A stretch of DNA of 64,000 bases from Lacinutrix himadriensis (lineage in GTDB: Bacteria > Bacteroidota > Bacteroidia > Flavobacteriales > Flavobacteriaceae), in NCBI RefSeq assembly GCF_001418105.1, contig NZ_LIQI01000006.1, forward strand, positions 287,090-351,089. The letters are read 5' to 3'. The notes beneath the pieces were generated by a model. It was given only the letters and a program-made list of their open reading frames with translations, was not told the origin of the DNA and ran no database searches. The position numbers and the translations under genes are program-made. Below, one piece after another: positions 17,001 through 25,938 of the stretch. How positions within the stretch are numbered: position 1 is the stretch's first letter; every line of letters starts with the position of its first letter.

Positions 17001-17567
17001 ATGGCAAGAACACCTTCAAATATGCTTCCGTTAGGCACAAAAGCTCCAAATTTCGAATTATTAGATACGGTTTCCAACAAAACATTATCCCTTCAGCAAT
17101 TAAAAGGAAAACAAGCAACTGTGGTTATGTTTATATGCAACCATTGTCCGTTTGTAATTCATGTAAATGCTTCTTTAGTACAACTGGCAAAACTATATGA
17201 AACAAAAGGGGTTTCGTTTATAGCTATTTCTAGTAATGATGCAGGGAATTACCCGCAAGACGGACCAGAAAAAATGAAAGAGCATGCTATAGATAACCAA
17301 TATCCTTTTGCTTATTTATATGATGAAACGCAAGAAGTTGCAAAAGCTTATGATGCTGCTTGCACTCCCGATTTTTATGTTTTTAATTCCGATTTAAACT
17401 TAGCATATCGCGGACAATTAGATGACTCGAGACCAGGAAACGGTATTGCTATTACAGTAAAAGATTTACAAAATGCATTAGATTGTATTTTAAATAAAAC
17501 CGAAAATAAAACGCAGCAAAAACCAAGCATTGGTTGTAATATTAAATGGAAAAACAATAACCTCTAA
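17001..17567 (+). CDS. Thioredoxin-fold protein, AhpC/TSA family
   Basis: A 188-residue cytoplasmic protein with a peroxiredoxin/thioredoxin-like fold: LGTKAPNFELLD, the redox-type motif ICNHCPFV (CxxC, about residues 45-52), FIAISSNDAGNYPQDGPEKM and the cis-proline segment CTPDFYVF. This subgroup is common in marine bacteria and probably has thiol-disulfide or peroxide-reducing activity, but its substrate is not defined. There is no signal peptide. It is divergent from csaA with an 86-base gap. Confidence 0.88.
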   Translation: MARTPSNMLPLGTKAPNFELLDTVSNKTLSLQQLKGKQATVVMFICNHCPFVIHVNASLVQLAKLYETKGVSFIAISSNDAGNYPQDGPEKMKEHAIDNQYPFAYLYDETQEVAKAYDAACTPDFYVFNSDLNLAYRGQLDDSRPGNGIAITVKDLQNALDCILNKTENKTQQKPSIGCNIKWKNNNL

Positions 17568-17734
17568 AAAGCATCAAAAATCATGTAAGAATAAAGGATA
17601 CAACCTATTACGTTCCTTTATTATTTTTATTCGTTAGATAAAAAATTTAACTTAGCACAATAACACGCTTAGTAATTAAACTAATTTCTTATAGCCAAAC
17701 AAAAGCAAATAAGTATAATTAGGCCCCAATTAAA

Positions 17735-20353
17735 ATGAAATCTACTTTAACAACAGCTATAATAGCAACGAATAATGATGGTATTATATATCAGTTTAAC
17801 GAAGGTGCCGAGACCTTATTAGGTTATTCTGCTTCTGAAATGATTGGGTTTAAAAAAACTACATTTTTTCTTCTTGATGAAGAATTTAAACAGTTTAAAA
17901 AGGATATTTTATCACAATATAAAAATGAAAACTCGGATGTTGATCCCTATCAATTATTGGCGCAAAATGATGGTTATGATGCTCGCGAGTGGACGATTAT
18001 TAAAAAAGATGGCACTTCATTTATTGCAAACTCCATACTTACTCCCATAAAAAATGAAAACGGAGAAAGCATTGGCTATTTAAGAATAATAAGAGATATC
18101 ACCGAACAGAAAAAAATAGAATCTGAACTTTTACGAAAAAACCAAGCCTTAAATGCTGCCGAAAAACTAACCATGGTAGGAAATTGGCAGCTCGACGTTA
18201 TTACCAATGATGTTATATGGTCTGTCAATCTCTATAATATTTTTGGAATAGACCCAAAAGAAATTTTAATTTACGACACCTTCTTTAGTTATGTGCATCC
18301 AGACGATAAAGAATTGGTTAGCATATCTATTGAAAAATCTAAAAAGGACAAGAAGTTTTATGATTTATTACATCGTATTCAATTAAAAAATGGTAAAATA
18401 AAAACAATTCAACTACTAGGAGAAGTCATTTTAGACAAGGATGGAAATCTTATTGAAATGATGGGAACCTGCCAAGATGTAACAGAACAAAGAATGGCAG
18501 AAATTAAATTCAAAGGATTACTTGAATCTGCTCCTGATGCTATGGTAATAGTTAACGAATATGGCGAAATACAGTTAATTAATAAACAAGCTGAAAATTT
18601 ATTTGGCTATACCCCAGAAGAATTAATTAATAAAAGTGTTGAATTATTAATACCACATAGAGATAATAACGAACAAAACACGAATCACAAAAGCTTTTTT
18701 GAAGCTCCTAAAACACGAAAAATGGGAGAAGGAAAAGATCTTTACGGTATAAATAAACAAGGAAAAGAAATACCGATACAAATAAGTTTGAGTCCGTTAA
18801 AAACCGAAGAAGGTCTTCTTGTTTCTACTGCAATTAGAGATATCACCGTTCAAAAAAAGATAGAGTCTGACCTTTTACGAAAAAACCAAGTTTTAAATGC
18901 TGCTGAAAAAATAACCATGACAGGAAACTGGCAATGGGACACTGTTATTAATAATGTAAAATGGTCTAGTAACTTATTTAATATTTTTGAAGTAGACCCA
19001 AAAGAGACTTTAAATTTTGAGACTTACTTTGGTTTTGTGCATCCAGACGATAAAGAAACGGTAAGTAAATCTTTTGAAAAATCTAGAACGGATAAACATT
19101 TTTATGATCTACTACATCGTATCATATCCACTAGTGGAAAAATTAAAAGCATACAATTACTTGGAGAAGTTGTTACAGATGATGCAGACAATGTTATTGA
19201 AATCATTGGTACCTGCCAAGATGTAACACAACAAAGAATGGCAGAAATTAAATTCAAAGGATTACTTGAATCTGCTCCAGATGCTATGGTAATTGTAAAT
19301 GAATATGGCAAAATACAGCTAATCAATAAACAGGCAGAAAAATTATTTGGTTACGTATCTGAAGAATTAATTAATAAACCAGTAGAATTATTAATACCAC
19401 AAAAAGATAATAACAAACACATTACACACCGTAAAAGTTTTTTTGAAGCTCCTAAAACAAGAAAAATGGGAGAAGGAAGAGATCTTTACGGTATAAACAA
19501 ACAAGGCAAAGAAATACCAATACAAATAAGTTTAAGTCCGTTAAAAACCGAAGAAGGCCTACTTGTTTCTGCTGCCATTAGAGATATAACGAATCAGAAA
19601 AAAGCAGAAAAAAAGATCTTAGAAGCCAATGAAAGTTTAGAAGTATTAGCACAAAAACTTACTTTACAAAATACGCAACTAGCAGATTTTGTGCACATAA
19701 CCTCACACAATTTACGTGCTCCTGTAAGTAATTTAAACTCTTTATTAGAAATTTATAATTTAGCAGAAACGGAAGATGAAAAAGTGCTTTTATTCGACAA
19801 ATTTGAAATCGTCATAAATCATTTAACAGAAACTTTAAACACTTTAATTGAAGCCTTAAAAACAAAAAACGAAGAATCTAGTAACTTAGAGAATATTTCA
19901 TTTGATGATATATTAAACAAGACAAAAGAGATTCTTACAGGTCAAATTATAAAGACTAAAGCCAAAATAACTAGTGATTTTTCAAAAAAAGCAAATATTA
20001 CCTATAATAAAGTTTATTTAGAAAGTATTTTTCTTAATTTGTTGAGCAATGCATTAAAATACAAATCAGATGATAGAAATCCAGAAATTTTTATTCATTC
20101 AGAATTTGAAAACGGTGTCCTCAAACTAAAGTTTAAAGATAATGGCTTAGGTATAAATTTAAAAAGGCATGGTCATAAACTATTTGGTTTAAACAAGGTA
20201 TTTCATAGACATCCAGACGCTAAAGGTGTTGGTTTATTTATGACCAAAGTACAAGTGGAAGCAATGGGAGGAAAAATAACAGTAGAAAGTGAAGTTCATG
20301 TTGGCTCTACTTTTTGTATTAACTTTAATAAACAGAGAATAGATAATGAGTAA
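17735..20353 (+). CDS. Five-PAS sensor histidine kinase
   Basis: An 872-residue soluble kinase without membrane segments. PAS domains occupy about 1-125, 150-250, 255-375, 398-498 and 503-623. Domains 2-3 and 4-5 are a recent tandem duplication of exactly 248 codons. The phospho-acceptor is H658 in ITSHNLRAPVSNL, and the ATPase domain (about 745-868) has LLSNALKYKS, KDNGLGINL and GVGLFMTK. With no transmembrane helix it should sense a cytoplasmic signal such as redox, light or a ligand. It overlaps its receiver gene by 8 bp. Confidence 0.93.
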   Translation: MKSTLTTAIIATNNDGIIYQFNEGAETLLGYSASEMIGFKKTTFFLLDEEFKQFKKDILSQYKNENSDVDPYQLLAQNDGYDAREWTIIKKDGTSFIANSILTPIKNENGESIGYLRIIRDITEQKKIESELLRKNQALNAAEKLTMVGNWQLDVITNDVIWSVNLYNIFGIDPKEILIYDTFFSYVHPDDKELVSISIEKSKKDKKFYDLLHRIQLKNGKIKTIQLLGEVILDKDGNLIEMMGTCQDVTEQRMAEIKFKGLLESAPDAMVIVNEYGEIQLINKQAENLFGYTPEELINKSVELLIPHRDNNEQNTNHKSFFEAPKTRKMGEGKDLYGINKQGKEIPIQISLSPLKTEEGLLVSTAIRDITVQKKIESDLLRKNQVLNAAEKITMTGNWQWDTVINNVKWSSNLFNIFEVDPKETLNFETYFGFVHPDDKETVSKSFEKSRTDKHFYDLLHRIISTSGKIKSIQLLGEVVTDDADNVIEIIGTCQDVTQQRMAEIKFKGLLESAPDAMVIVNEYGKIQLINKQAEKLFGYVSEELINKPVELLIPQKDNNKHITHRKSFFEAPKTRKMGEGRDLYGINKQGKEIPIQISLSPLKTEEGLLVSAAIRDITNQKKAEKKILEANESLEVLAQKLTLQNTQLADFVHITSHNLRAPVSNLNSLLEIYNLAETEDEKVLLFDKFEIVINHLTETLNTLIEALKTKNEESSNLENISFDDILNKTKEILTGQIIKTKAKITSDFSKKANITYNKVYLESIFLNLLSNALKYKSDDRNPEIFIHSEFENGVLKLKFKDNGLGINLKRHGHKLFGLNKVFHRHPDAKGVGLFMTKVQVEAMGGKITVESEVHVGSTFCINFNKQRIDNE
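18116..19603 (+). repeat. In-frame 744-bp tandem duplication within the PAS kinase gene
   Basis: The unit starting ATAGAATCTGAACTTTTACG at 18116 recurs as ATAGAGTCTGACCTTTTACG at 18860, exactly 744 bases later. Long stretches are near identical in DNA, for example around GCTCCTAAAACACGAAAAATG. It duplicates a PAS_3-plus-PAS module and explains the five-PAS architecture. Confidence 0.9.
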
Positions 20354-20753
20354 AAATTTTAGCTTTTGTATTGTTGACGATGATGATATATATCAATTTA
20401 CCATAAAAAAAACTATAAAATCCCTTAACATAGCAAAAAACATTATTGCTTTTTCTGATGGTGAAGAGGCTTTAAATTTTATGATTGAGAATCTTAACAA
20501 TGACGAAGAACTTCCAGATGTTATTCTACTCGATATAAATATGCCTATTATGGATGGCTTTCAATTTATGGAAGAATACATAAAAATCAAACCAAAATTA
20601 GGTAAGAAAATAATCATATATATGGTGTCTTCTTCTGTGGATACTTCAGATATTGAAAGAGCAAAAAAGATAAGTGAAGTTTCAGATTACATTATTAAAC
20701 CAATTAAAGAAAATCAATTAACAACTATTCTTACCGAGCTATCTAAACAATAG
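20346..20753 (+). CDS. Single-domain response regulator (CheY/Rcp1-like)
   Basis: A 135-residue receiver domain without output domain. Acidic triad residues sit in VDDDD (about 10-14), the phospho-acceptor is D63 in LLDINMPIMDGF, and the conserved lysine is K118 in YIIKPIKEN. An Rcp1-like insert (NNDEELPDV) precedes the acceptor strand. The start overlaps the PAS kinase gene by 8 bp, so the kinase is almost certainly its phospho-donor. With no output domain it probably acts through protein contacts or as a phosphorelay intermediate. Confidence 0.94.
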   Translation: MSKNFSFCIVDDDDIYQFTIKKTIKSLNIAKNIIAFSDGEEALNFMIENLNNDEELPDVILLDINMPIMDGFQFMEEYIKIKPKLGKKIIIYMVSSSVDTSDIERAKKISEVSDYIIKPIKENQLTTILTELSKQ

Positions 20754-20770
20754 CAGATATCTAACAAATT

Positions 20771-20805
20771 AAAAACGAAACAAAATCTATAACTGTTTCG
20801 TTTTT
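20771..20805 (+). terminator. Intrinsic terminator of the PAS kinase/receiver operon
   Basis: A 12-bp perfect stem, AAAAACGAAACA with TGTTTCGTTTTT, across an 11-base loop. Confidence 0.8.
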
Positions 20806-20834
20806 GTGTTTTAGGATAAAGCTATACATAAAAA

Positions 20835-20860
20835 CACCTCTTCATTTATATAAAGAGGTG
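20835..20860 (-). terminator. Intrinsic terminator of the LipL32-like operon
   Basis: CACCTCTT pairs with AAGAGGTG. On the minus strand the stem is followed by a T run. It lies 30 bases past the stop of the LipL32-like gene. Confidence 0.7.
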
Positions 20861-20890
20861 CTTAATAAAAAGACAAATATCTATTTATTT

Positions 20891-21571
20891 CTATAGTTCT
20901 TTTTTAAGGTCTTCAATGGTTTTAGCCATTACTACACCTGGTAATTTTACTGGAGCTGCAACTTCTGCTAAAAAGGTTCCTTTAACTTCTCCTGTTTTAT
21001 ACGTTGTAAAACCAATACGATATAAACCAGCAGTTAAAGCTTTTGTAGGACTCCCCACTTCACTCTTATATCTTAATAACGAATTGTAACTTCTTCCACT
21101 AGGTTGTTTCGGCATTTCACTACTATCATCATTGCTATCTAGTTTAGTCCAAGTAGCACTTTTAGCAGCCGCTACAGTAATATCTTCTTTTTTGAAAATG
21201 GTAGAACGTTCTAAAGTAATGTACGTATCAAAATAATCGCTAGAAGAAGCATTTTCTGTGTAAGCTTCCGAACTAATAGCTCCTTTAATTTTTGTTTTAG
21301 CTACTGGAGAAAGCATTCTTACACCAAGTTCTGGAGCAACAGCAGGAATCCAGATGTATATATAATGGAATTTCTTACCATCTACTATCTCGTCTTCATT
21401 TCCTGCAGAAGCGTAACCTAAATAAGATATCACATCTGTATAAGGTACTTTAATTGTTTTTGGTCCAATCTTTTTCTCTACAGAACTTCCAAACTTTTTT
21501 AATTTTTGAGCTTCTGCTTTAAAAACACAACAGAAAGTGAATACGGATAATACTACTAATTTAATTTTCAT
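20891..21571 (-). CDS. LipL32-like secreted protein
   Basis: The 226-residue protein has a Sec signal peptide ending KAEAQ (about 1-22). Its mature part resembles Leptospira surface protein LipL32: VDGKKFHYIYIWIPAVAP then ELGVRMLSP (about 64-89), DYFDTYITLERS, a short acidic run LDSNDDSSE (about 144-152) where LipL32 has its calcium-binding aspartates, YNSLLRYK, and GLYRIGFTTYKTGEVKGTF (about 182-200). Two cysteines lie in the signal region but there is no proper lipobox, so it is probably soluble or surface-exported, not lipidated. Similarity is judged from memory of LipL32. Role unknown. Confidence 0.8.
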   Translation of the reverse strand: MKIKLVVLSVFTFCCVFKAEAQKLKKFGSSVEKKIGPKTIKVPYTDVISYLGYASAGNEDEIVDGKKFHYIYIWIPAVAPELGVRMLSPVAKTKIKGAISSEAYTENASSSDYFDTYITLERSTIFKKEDITVAAAKSATWTKLDSNDDSSEMPKQPSGRSYNSLLRYKSEVGSPTKALTAGLYRIGFTTYKTGEVKGTFLAEVAAPVKLPGVVMAKTIEDLKKEL

Positions 21572-21615
21572 GATTTTTGATTTATTTTATTAATTTATAG
21601 ATGTTCGTTTTTTTA

Positions 21616-22233
21616 TTATTTTAATTCAAAAGAGACCGTTACTACATGACTTTGCAATGTAGAAGTACCATAACTCTGCACATATTGTCCGCTTGTATTT
21701 TGATCCACAACAGCCACAACTTCTCCAATAGTTTTATTCATTTTTGCAGCTAAAGCTTCCGCTTTTTCTCTTGCATTATCCATTGCTTTTTTTGCAAGTT
21801 CTACCAACGCATCGTTTGTTAACTTCTTGGCTTCTATCTCTGTATTCGCAATAGATGTTCCTGCTAATTTTAGATTTATAATTTTTCGAACTTCTTCTTT
21901 ATTCGATGTTTTTAGATAGTAATATTCTGTTACTCTGCCTTGCCCATAAGACGCAGCAAACTCGTAATAGGTACTTCTACGAAACCTGCTAAAATCGATA
22001 CCTAAATCTCCTAATTTATTAATATAATTGTTCTTTACGTCGCTTACAGAAGCTACTTCTACTTCGCCCTGCCCTTCATAAACAAGTATTTGTTGTAAGG
22101 AGATTAAAATCGTGTAGCTACTGTCCTCTACACTTGTTTCGGTTTCACCAACTACGGTAATAGTATTTCTATTTTCTTGTGCTATGGAGGATACCGTGAA
22201 TAACACCGCCATTAAAAAGATGAATTTTTTCAT
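21616..22233 (-). CDS. SIMPL domain (DUF541) periplasmic protein
   Basis: A 205-residue exported protein with a signal peptide ending SIAQ and a SIMPL/DUF541 domain. It opens with NTITVVGETETSVEDSSYTI, has a helical NDALVELAKKAMDNAREKAEALAAKM segment (about 142-167) and ends with strands HVVTVSFELK. Homologues include BP26/Omp28 of Brucella, which forms channel-like oligomers, and E. coli YggE, linked to oxidative stress. It lies between a small membrane protein and the LipL32-like gene with gaps of about 40 bases, so they probably form an operon. Confidence 0.88.
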   Translation of the reverse strand: MKKFIFLMAVLFTVSSIAQENRNTITVVGETETSVEDSSYTILISLQQILVYEGQGEVEVASVSDVKNNYINKLGDLGIDFSRFRRSTYYEFAASYGQGRVTEYYYLKTSNKEEVRKIINLKLAGTSIANTEIEAKKLTNDALVELAKKAMDNAREKAEALAAKMNKTIGEVVAVVDQNTSGQYVQSYGTSTLQSHVVTVSFELK

Positions 22234-22273
22234 AATAATTTTAGTTTATGTTTTAGTTTTAATTTTATATTTT

Positions 22274-22693
22274 TTAGAAGAATAAGATGGAAGCAACAAT
22301 CATCCAGGCACCTACAAATAGCCCTACGATTCCTAGTTTCCCTTGTTTTGGAGCTAATTTTTCTCTTAGCACCATTGCTTTTTCTTTAGCAGCTTCATTT
22401 TTAGATAAAACAAGTTTATTAATAAGGCTAAATCCTAACATAAATCCTAGAACAGCTTCTACAATACTTCCTGCTAATAATGTTACCCACCAAATTGGGA
22501 ATGTTGTAAGCCAACCTAAATTTAAAATGGAAAAAATAATACCCCAAACACCATAAAAACAAAAAATAAGTCCGATCCAACCTTGGTAAGGTTCTATTTT
22601 TTCCAACAATTCTTTTGCGTTAGGTTTTTTGGATAGTAATAAAGATGGTACTGCGATAATGCTTAATAAAATAAGTGTAATTCCGAAAGTCAT
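22274..22693 (-). CDS. Small four-helix membrane protein
   Basis: The 139-residue product has about four hydrophobic segments. Residues 1-18 and 40-58 frame the first half; 65-95 and 120-138 form the second, with a [24 protein letters not shown] loop. The halves look related ([19 protein letters not shown] and [19 protein letters not shown]), suggesting an internal duplication. No family recognised. It is the first gene of the run with the SIMPL and LipL32-like genes. Confidence 0.75.
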   Translation of the reverse strand: MTFGITLILLSIIAVPSLLLSKKPNAKELLEKIEPYQGWIGLIFCFYGVWGIIFSILNLGWLTTFPIWWVTLLAGSIVEAVLGFMLGFSLINKLVLSKNEAAKEKAMVLREKLAPKQGKLGIVGLFVGAWMIVASILFF

Positions 22694-23064
22694 AATTTTG
22701 TTTTTAATGGTTAAAGTTTGTTTGTTTTTTTTTAGAATGGAAACACCTGATATTTTTTATGTTATTCGCTTATGGTGTTTCTTATTCTCTGGTACAAATT
22801 TATGGCAGAAGTCCGTTTGTTTTAACCCCGTTTTTAGTGAAAATGAATACCCTGAAAACAGGGTGTTTAATAACTATTAACTGATTTACAAGTAGTTAAA
22901 AATGTATTTTGTTTATTTTTAAAATGAAATAACACGGAATAGGATAACCTATAAAGTATGTTTTTCATTAAAATACTGTAGGACTTTACTTTGGAGAATA
23001 AGTAATAAAAAAGGGCTCTATTATAAAATAGAACCCTTGGATATAATTAATGAGAATATATATA
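22694..23064. other. Gene-free region between two minus-strand units
   Basis: No credible coding frame is present. Near its lower-numbered end it should contain the promoter of the membrane protein/SIMPL/LipL32-like unit, but I see no clear TAnnTTTG. At its far end lies the terminator listed at 23011-23038. Confidence 0.5.
23011..23038 (-). terminator. Intrinsic terminator of the NarL-type regulator
   Basis: AAGGGCTCTAT pairs with ATAGAACCCTT (one mismatch). A run of A on the plus strand gives the T tail for minus-strand transcription. Confidence 0.75.
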
Positions 23065-23709
23065 CTAGGAAGACACGTAGCCTTTTTTTATAGCGTATTT
23101 GGTAAGTCCGGCGAGATTTCTAACATCCAGTTTGGTAATCAGGTTTTTTCGGTAGCTTTCAATAGTATGCTTGCTCAAAAACAACTGATCGGCAATTTCT
23201 TGTGTAGTAAATTCTTCCGCAATTAGCGAGATGACTTCCACTTCCCTTTTGGTAAGTTTGATTTCCTTTTCTTTATTCTTTTCAAATTTATTTTTCAGAT
23301 AGATATCTTTAATTTCTTTTGAGAAATATTTTTCTCCTCCTAAAATAGTGGCTATCGCTTTTAAGAACTCTTCTTTTTGTGCATTTTTCTGAAGATAGCC
23401 ATCCACGTTACTTTCAATAAGATCATCAATAATTTTTGGGTCATTATGCATACTAACCACTAACGTTTTTATATTTCTATCTGTTTTCTTAATCCACTTA
23501 TTTAAAGCAATACCATCTACTTCTGGCATAGTGACATCGGTAATTACAAGATCTATTTTTTCTTCTGTATTTATCGAAATATATTTCTGAACATGTCCGC
23601 CATGCTTCGCCGTAAATAGAATATTGTAATTACTTTCGGTTTTTAGAATACTTAATAAACCATCTAAAAACATTTTATGATCGTCGGCTATAATAAGGTT
23701 ATGCTTCAT
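23065..23709 (-). CDS. NarL/FixJ-family response regulator
   Basis: A 214-residue DNA-binding regulator. The N-terminal receiver has DD at 9-10, the phospho-acceptor D58 in LVITDVTMPEVDG and a YLQKNA lysine. The C-terminal LuxR-type helix-turn-helix (about 150-212) has LTKREVEVISLIAEEFTTQEIA and KHTIESYRKNLITKL. It starts four bases after the stop of the TPR kinase, its probable phospho-donor. Targets cannot be predicted. Confidence 0.95.
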   Translation of the reverse strand: MKHNLIIADDHKMFLDGLLSILKTESNYNILFTAKHGGHVQKYISINTEEKIDLVITDVTMPEVDGIALNKWIKKTDRNIKTLVVSMHNDPKIIDDLIESNVDGYLQKNAQKEEFLKAIATILGGEKYFSKEIKDIYLKNKFEKNKEKEIKLTKREVEVISLIAEEFTTQEIADQLFLSKHTIESYRKNLITKLDVRNLAGLTKYAIKKGYVSS

Positions 23710-23713
23710 TTAT

Positions 23714-25843
23714 TTATGCTTTTAATGGGATTTCTATATGGATATTGGTACCTCTATTCGCTTTGGAATCGATATGCAATTTGCCATTATAATTTTCAAT
23801 TCTATTCTTAATATTCGTTAAACCGATACCCAATGTAGTCTTGGATACATCAAATCCGATGCCATCGTCTTCATACACAAAAAACAGACATTCGTTTAAA
23901 AGGTCTAACTGTATATCTATGGTTTTCGCTTTTGCGTATTTTAGCGTATTGGTTGTTAATTCCTGAAAGATAGAAAACAATTCGTTTTGTAAAATTTTGT
24001 TTAGGCTATTGATCTTTTCTTCGTCATAAAAAGAAATATTGCATTGTATCTCACTAGCATCTTCCACAGTATGGATATATTCTTTGATTAAAAAAACGAA
24101 ATCATTTTCTCTGATTTTTTTCGGCAATAAATTATGCGATATATTACGTACTTGCTCATAGGTATCATCTAGCTGACTATAAATTAATTTCAACTTATCT
24201 GGATGATTCGAAAGCTGACTAAATTGCAATTTTATAGCCGCTAAGTTACCACCAACGCTATCATGCATTTCTTGAGCAATCTTTTTACGCTCTTGATCTT
24301 GCCCTCTAACAGCTGCTTTAATTAGCTTTATTTCTTGATCTTTTTTTAAGGAAATCACTTGTTGCTCATTAATCTCTTTCTCTTTTAGATTAAGCAAACC
24401 TTGTGCTTGTAATTTTTGATAATAGATAATTAAAAGTCCGGCAATTGGCACTAATAAAATGAAAAAAGCCACAAGAACAATGTATTTAATAGTCTTTTCT
24501 CTATCTAGCTCTAAAGCTTTTAAAGTTTCTTTTTCTTTAAGTAATGCGATTTCATTTTTACGTTTTTCAACACCGTTTTGTAATTGTAAAACCTGATTTT
24601 CATTTTGTTTTGCAATAATAGCTTCTTGCAGTTTATACTTTTCTATATCTGCATCCTTGTTCTTAATATGTAAACTCTTATTTAGATTTTCTATCTGTAA
24701 TAGTTTTATCGTTTTTTCTTTTTCTAGCGTTTTAAATTTAACCTCTAAACTGTTTATCTCTTTTTCCGTTTGTGAATTCTCGATAGAATCTTTTATCTCG
24801 TAATAATGTTTTCCGTAGCTATAAGCACTGCGATGATCACCTTTTCGAAGCGAAAGCTTTTCTAACATGAGATAACTATTCATCTCTATATCTAAATTCC
24901 CCAAATTCAAAGATTTAATTAGCGTATTAGAAAAAATTAAAAGTGCTTCGCTATCTCTTTTTTCATTGAATAAGATAGTTCCTATTTTTCCTAAAATGAT
25001 GAGTTCTAAATTATAAGATCTATTGTCTCTGCTAATTTCTTTTGCTTCGTAGAATGCCGTAAGCGCTTTGTCTGTTTCTCCTTGACTTAAATAATTATCT
25101 CCTATATTAATTATAACGTTTACTAAGGCTTGCTTTCTATGTGTATCCTTCTCACAGATATCTTTTGCTTTCTGTAAATAGGCGTTGGCTTTTTCATAAT
25201 TAGAAAGGGATGAATAGATAGAACCTAAATTAATATAGCTTCCTAAAATAAGTTCTTCATCGTTAGAAAATTCAATACATTTATCAAAAAGGGCTAAAGC
25301 CTCTTCTGTTTTCCCAAGAGTAACATAGGTACTTGCCAATCCGTGTAAATGCGTATAGTACAAGTTTGTTTCCTTATGCTTTTCACTGAGTTCTGCTCCT
25401 TTGATATGCCACTTTTTACTTTCCTGATACAAGCCCTTGTTTTTGTTATTTAGGGCTAGAAGTTGATAAGACAATATGGTTAATCGCACACCTAAAGAAT
25501 CTTTAATATTCTTTTTACTTTTAAGTGCTTGATGGGTATAATAAATGGAAGAATCCATAGCCACGTATTTACTATGGTAGTACGCCAATAATAAATTGGT
25601 ATTCGTTATCGCTTTTTCAGATTTAAAAGCACCTAATACATGATGCGCTTCCTCGTATGCTTTTTTTTCAAAACCATTATTGAAATAATAAAAAAGCTGA
25701 TCTACCTTTTCCCCTTCACTTTCAATAATAAATGTTGTTGTTTGTGCCATACCAATAGAAGTATAGCATACAAATGAAAAGTAAAAAAGTATCGGAACTT
25801 TAAAAACATGCACAAATGTAGGAATTGCAAACCTTATAAGCAT
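23714..25843 (-). CDS. TPR-containing sensor histidine kinase (HisKA_3/NarX type)
   Basis: A 709-residue membrane kinase. A signal/anchor segment precedes a periplasmic array of about seven tetratricopeptide repeats (about 45-360), then a coiled coil rich in K and E, one membrane helix (YIVLVAFFILLVPIAGLLIIYY, about 450-472), a second coiled coil, the HisKA_3 block with H527 in QEMHDSVGGNLAAIK, and an ATPase domain ending in GIGLTNIKNRIENYNG. This is the Bacteroidota TPR-kinase form that pairs with NarL-type regulators. The true start may be a later ATG closer to the signal peptide (GMAQ near 31-34). Confidence 0.92.
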   Translation of the reverse strand: MLIRFAIPTFVHVFKVPILFYFSFVCYTSIGMAQTTTFIIESEGEKVDQLFYYFNNGFEKKAYEEAHHVLGAFKSEKAITNTNLLLAYYHSKYVAMDSSIYYTHQALKSKKNIKDSLGVRLTILSYQLLALNNKNKGLYQESKKWHIKGAELSEKHKETNLYYTHLHGLASTYVTLGKTEEALALFDKCIEFSNDEELILGSYINLGSIYSSLSNYEKANAYLQKAKDICEKDTHRKQALVNVIINIGDNYLSQGETDKALTAFYEAKEISRDNRSYNLELIILGKIGTILFNEKRDSEALLIFSNTLIKSLNLGNLDIEMNSYLMLEKLSLRKGDHRSAYSYGKHYYEIKDSIENSQTEKEINSLEVKFKTLEKEKTIKLLQIENLNKSLHIKNKDADIEKYKLQEAIIAKQNENQVLQLQNGVEKRKNEIALLKEKETLKALELDREKTIKYIVLVAFFILLVPIAGLLIIYYQKLQAQGLLNLKEKEINEQQVISLKKDQEIKLIKAAVRGQDQERKKIAQEMHDSVGGNLAAIKLQFSQLSNHPDKLKLIYSQLDDTYEQVRNISHNLLPKKIRENDFVFLIKEYIHTVEDASEIQCNISFYDEEKINSLNKILQNELFSIFQELTTNTLKYAKAKTIDIQLDLLNECLFFVYEDDGIGFDVSKTTLGIGLTNIKNRIENYNGKLHIDSKANRGTNIHIEIPLKA

Positions 25844-25938
25844 CCCCGAAAACAGGGTTTATACGTTTTTTTTACAAAGCGTAAATTACCACTAACAAGA
25901 AGATCGATAACGTACTCCAATTCTTTTTCAGAAAAACG

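Noticed and set aside
20891..21571. Calling the LipL32-like protein a virulence lipoprotein
   Set aside because: No lipobox and no pathogenic context; only the sequence resemblance is supported.
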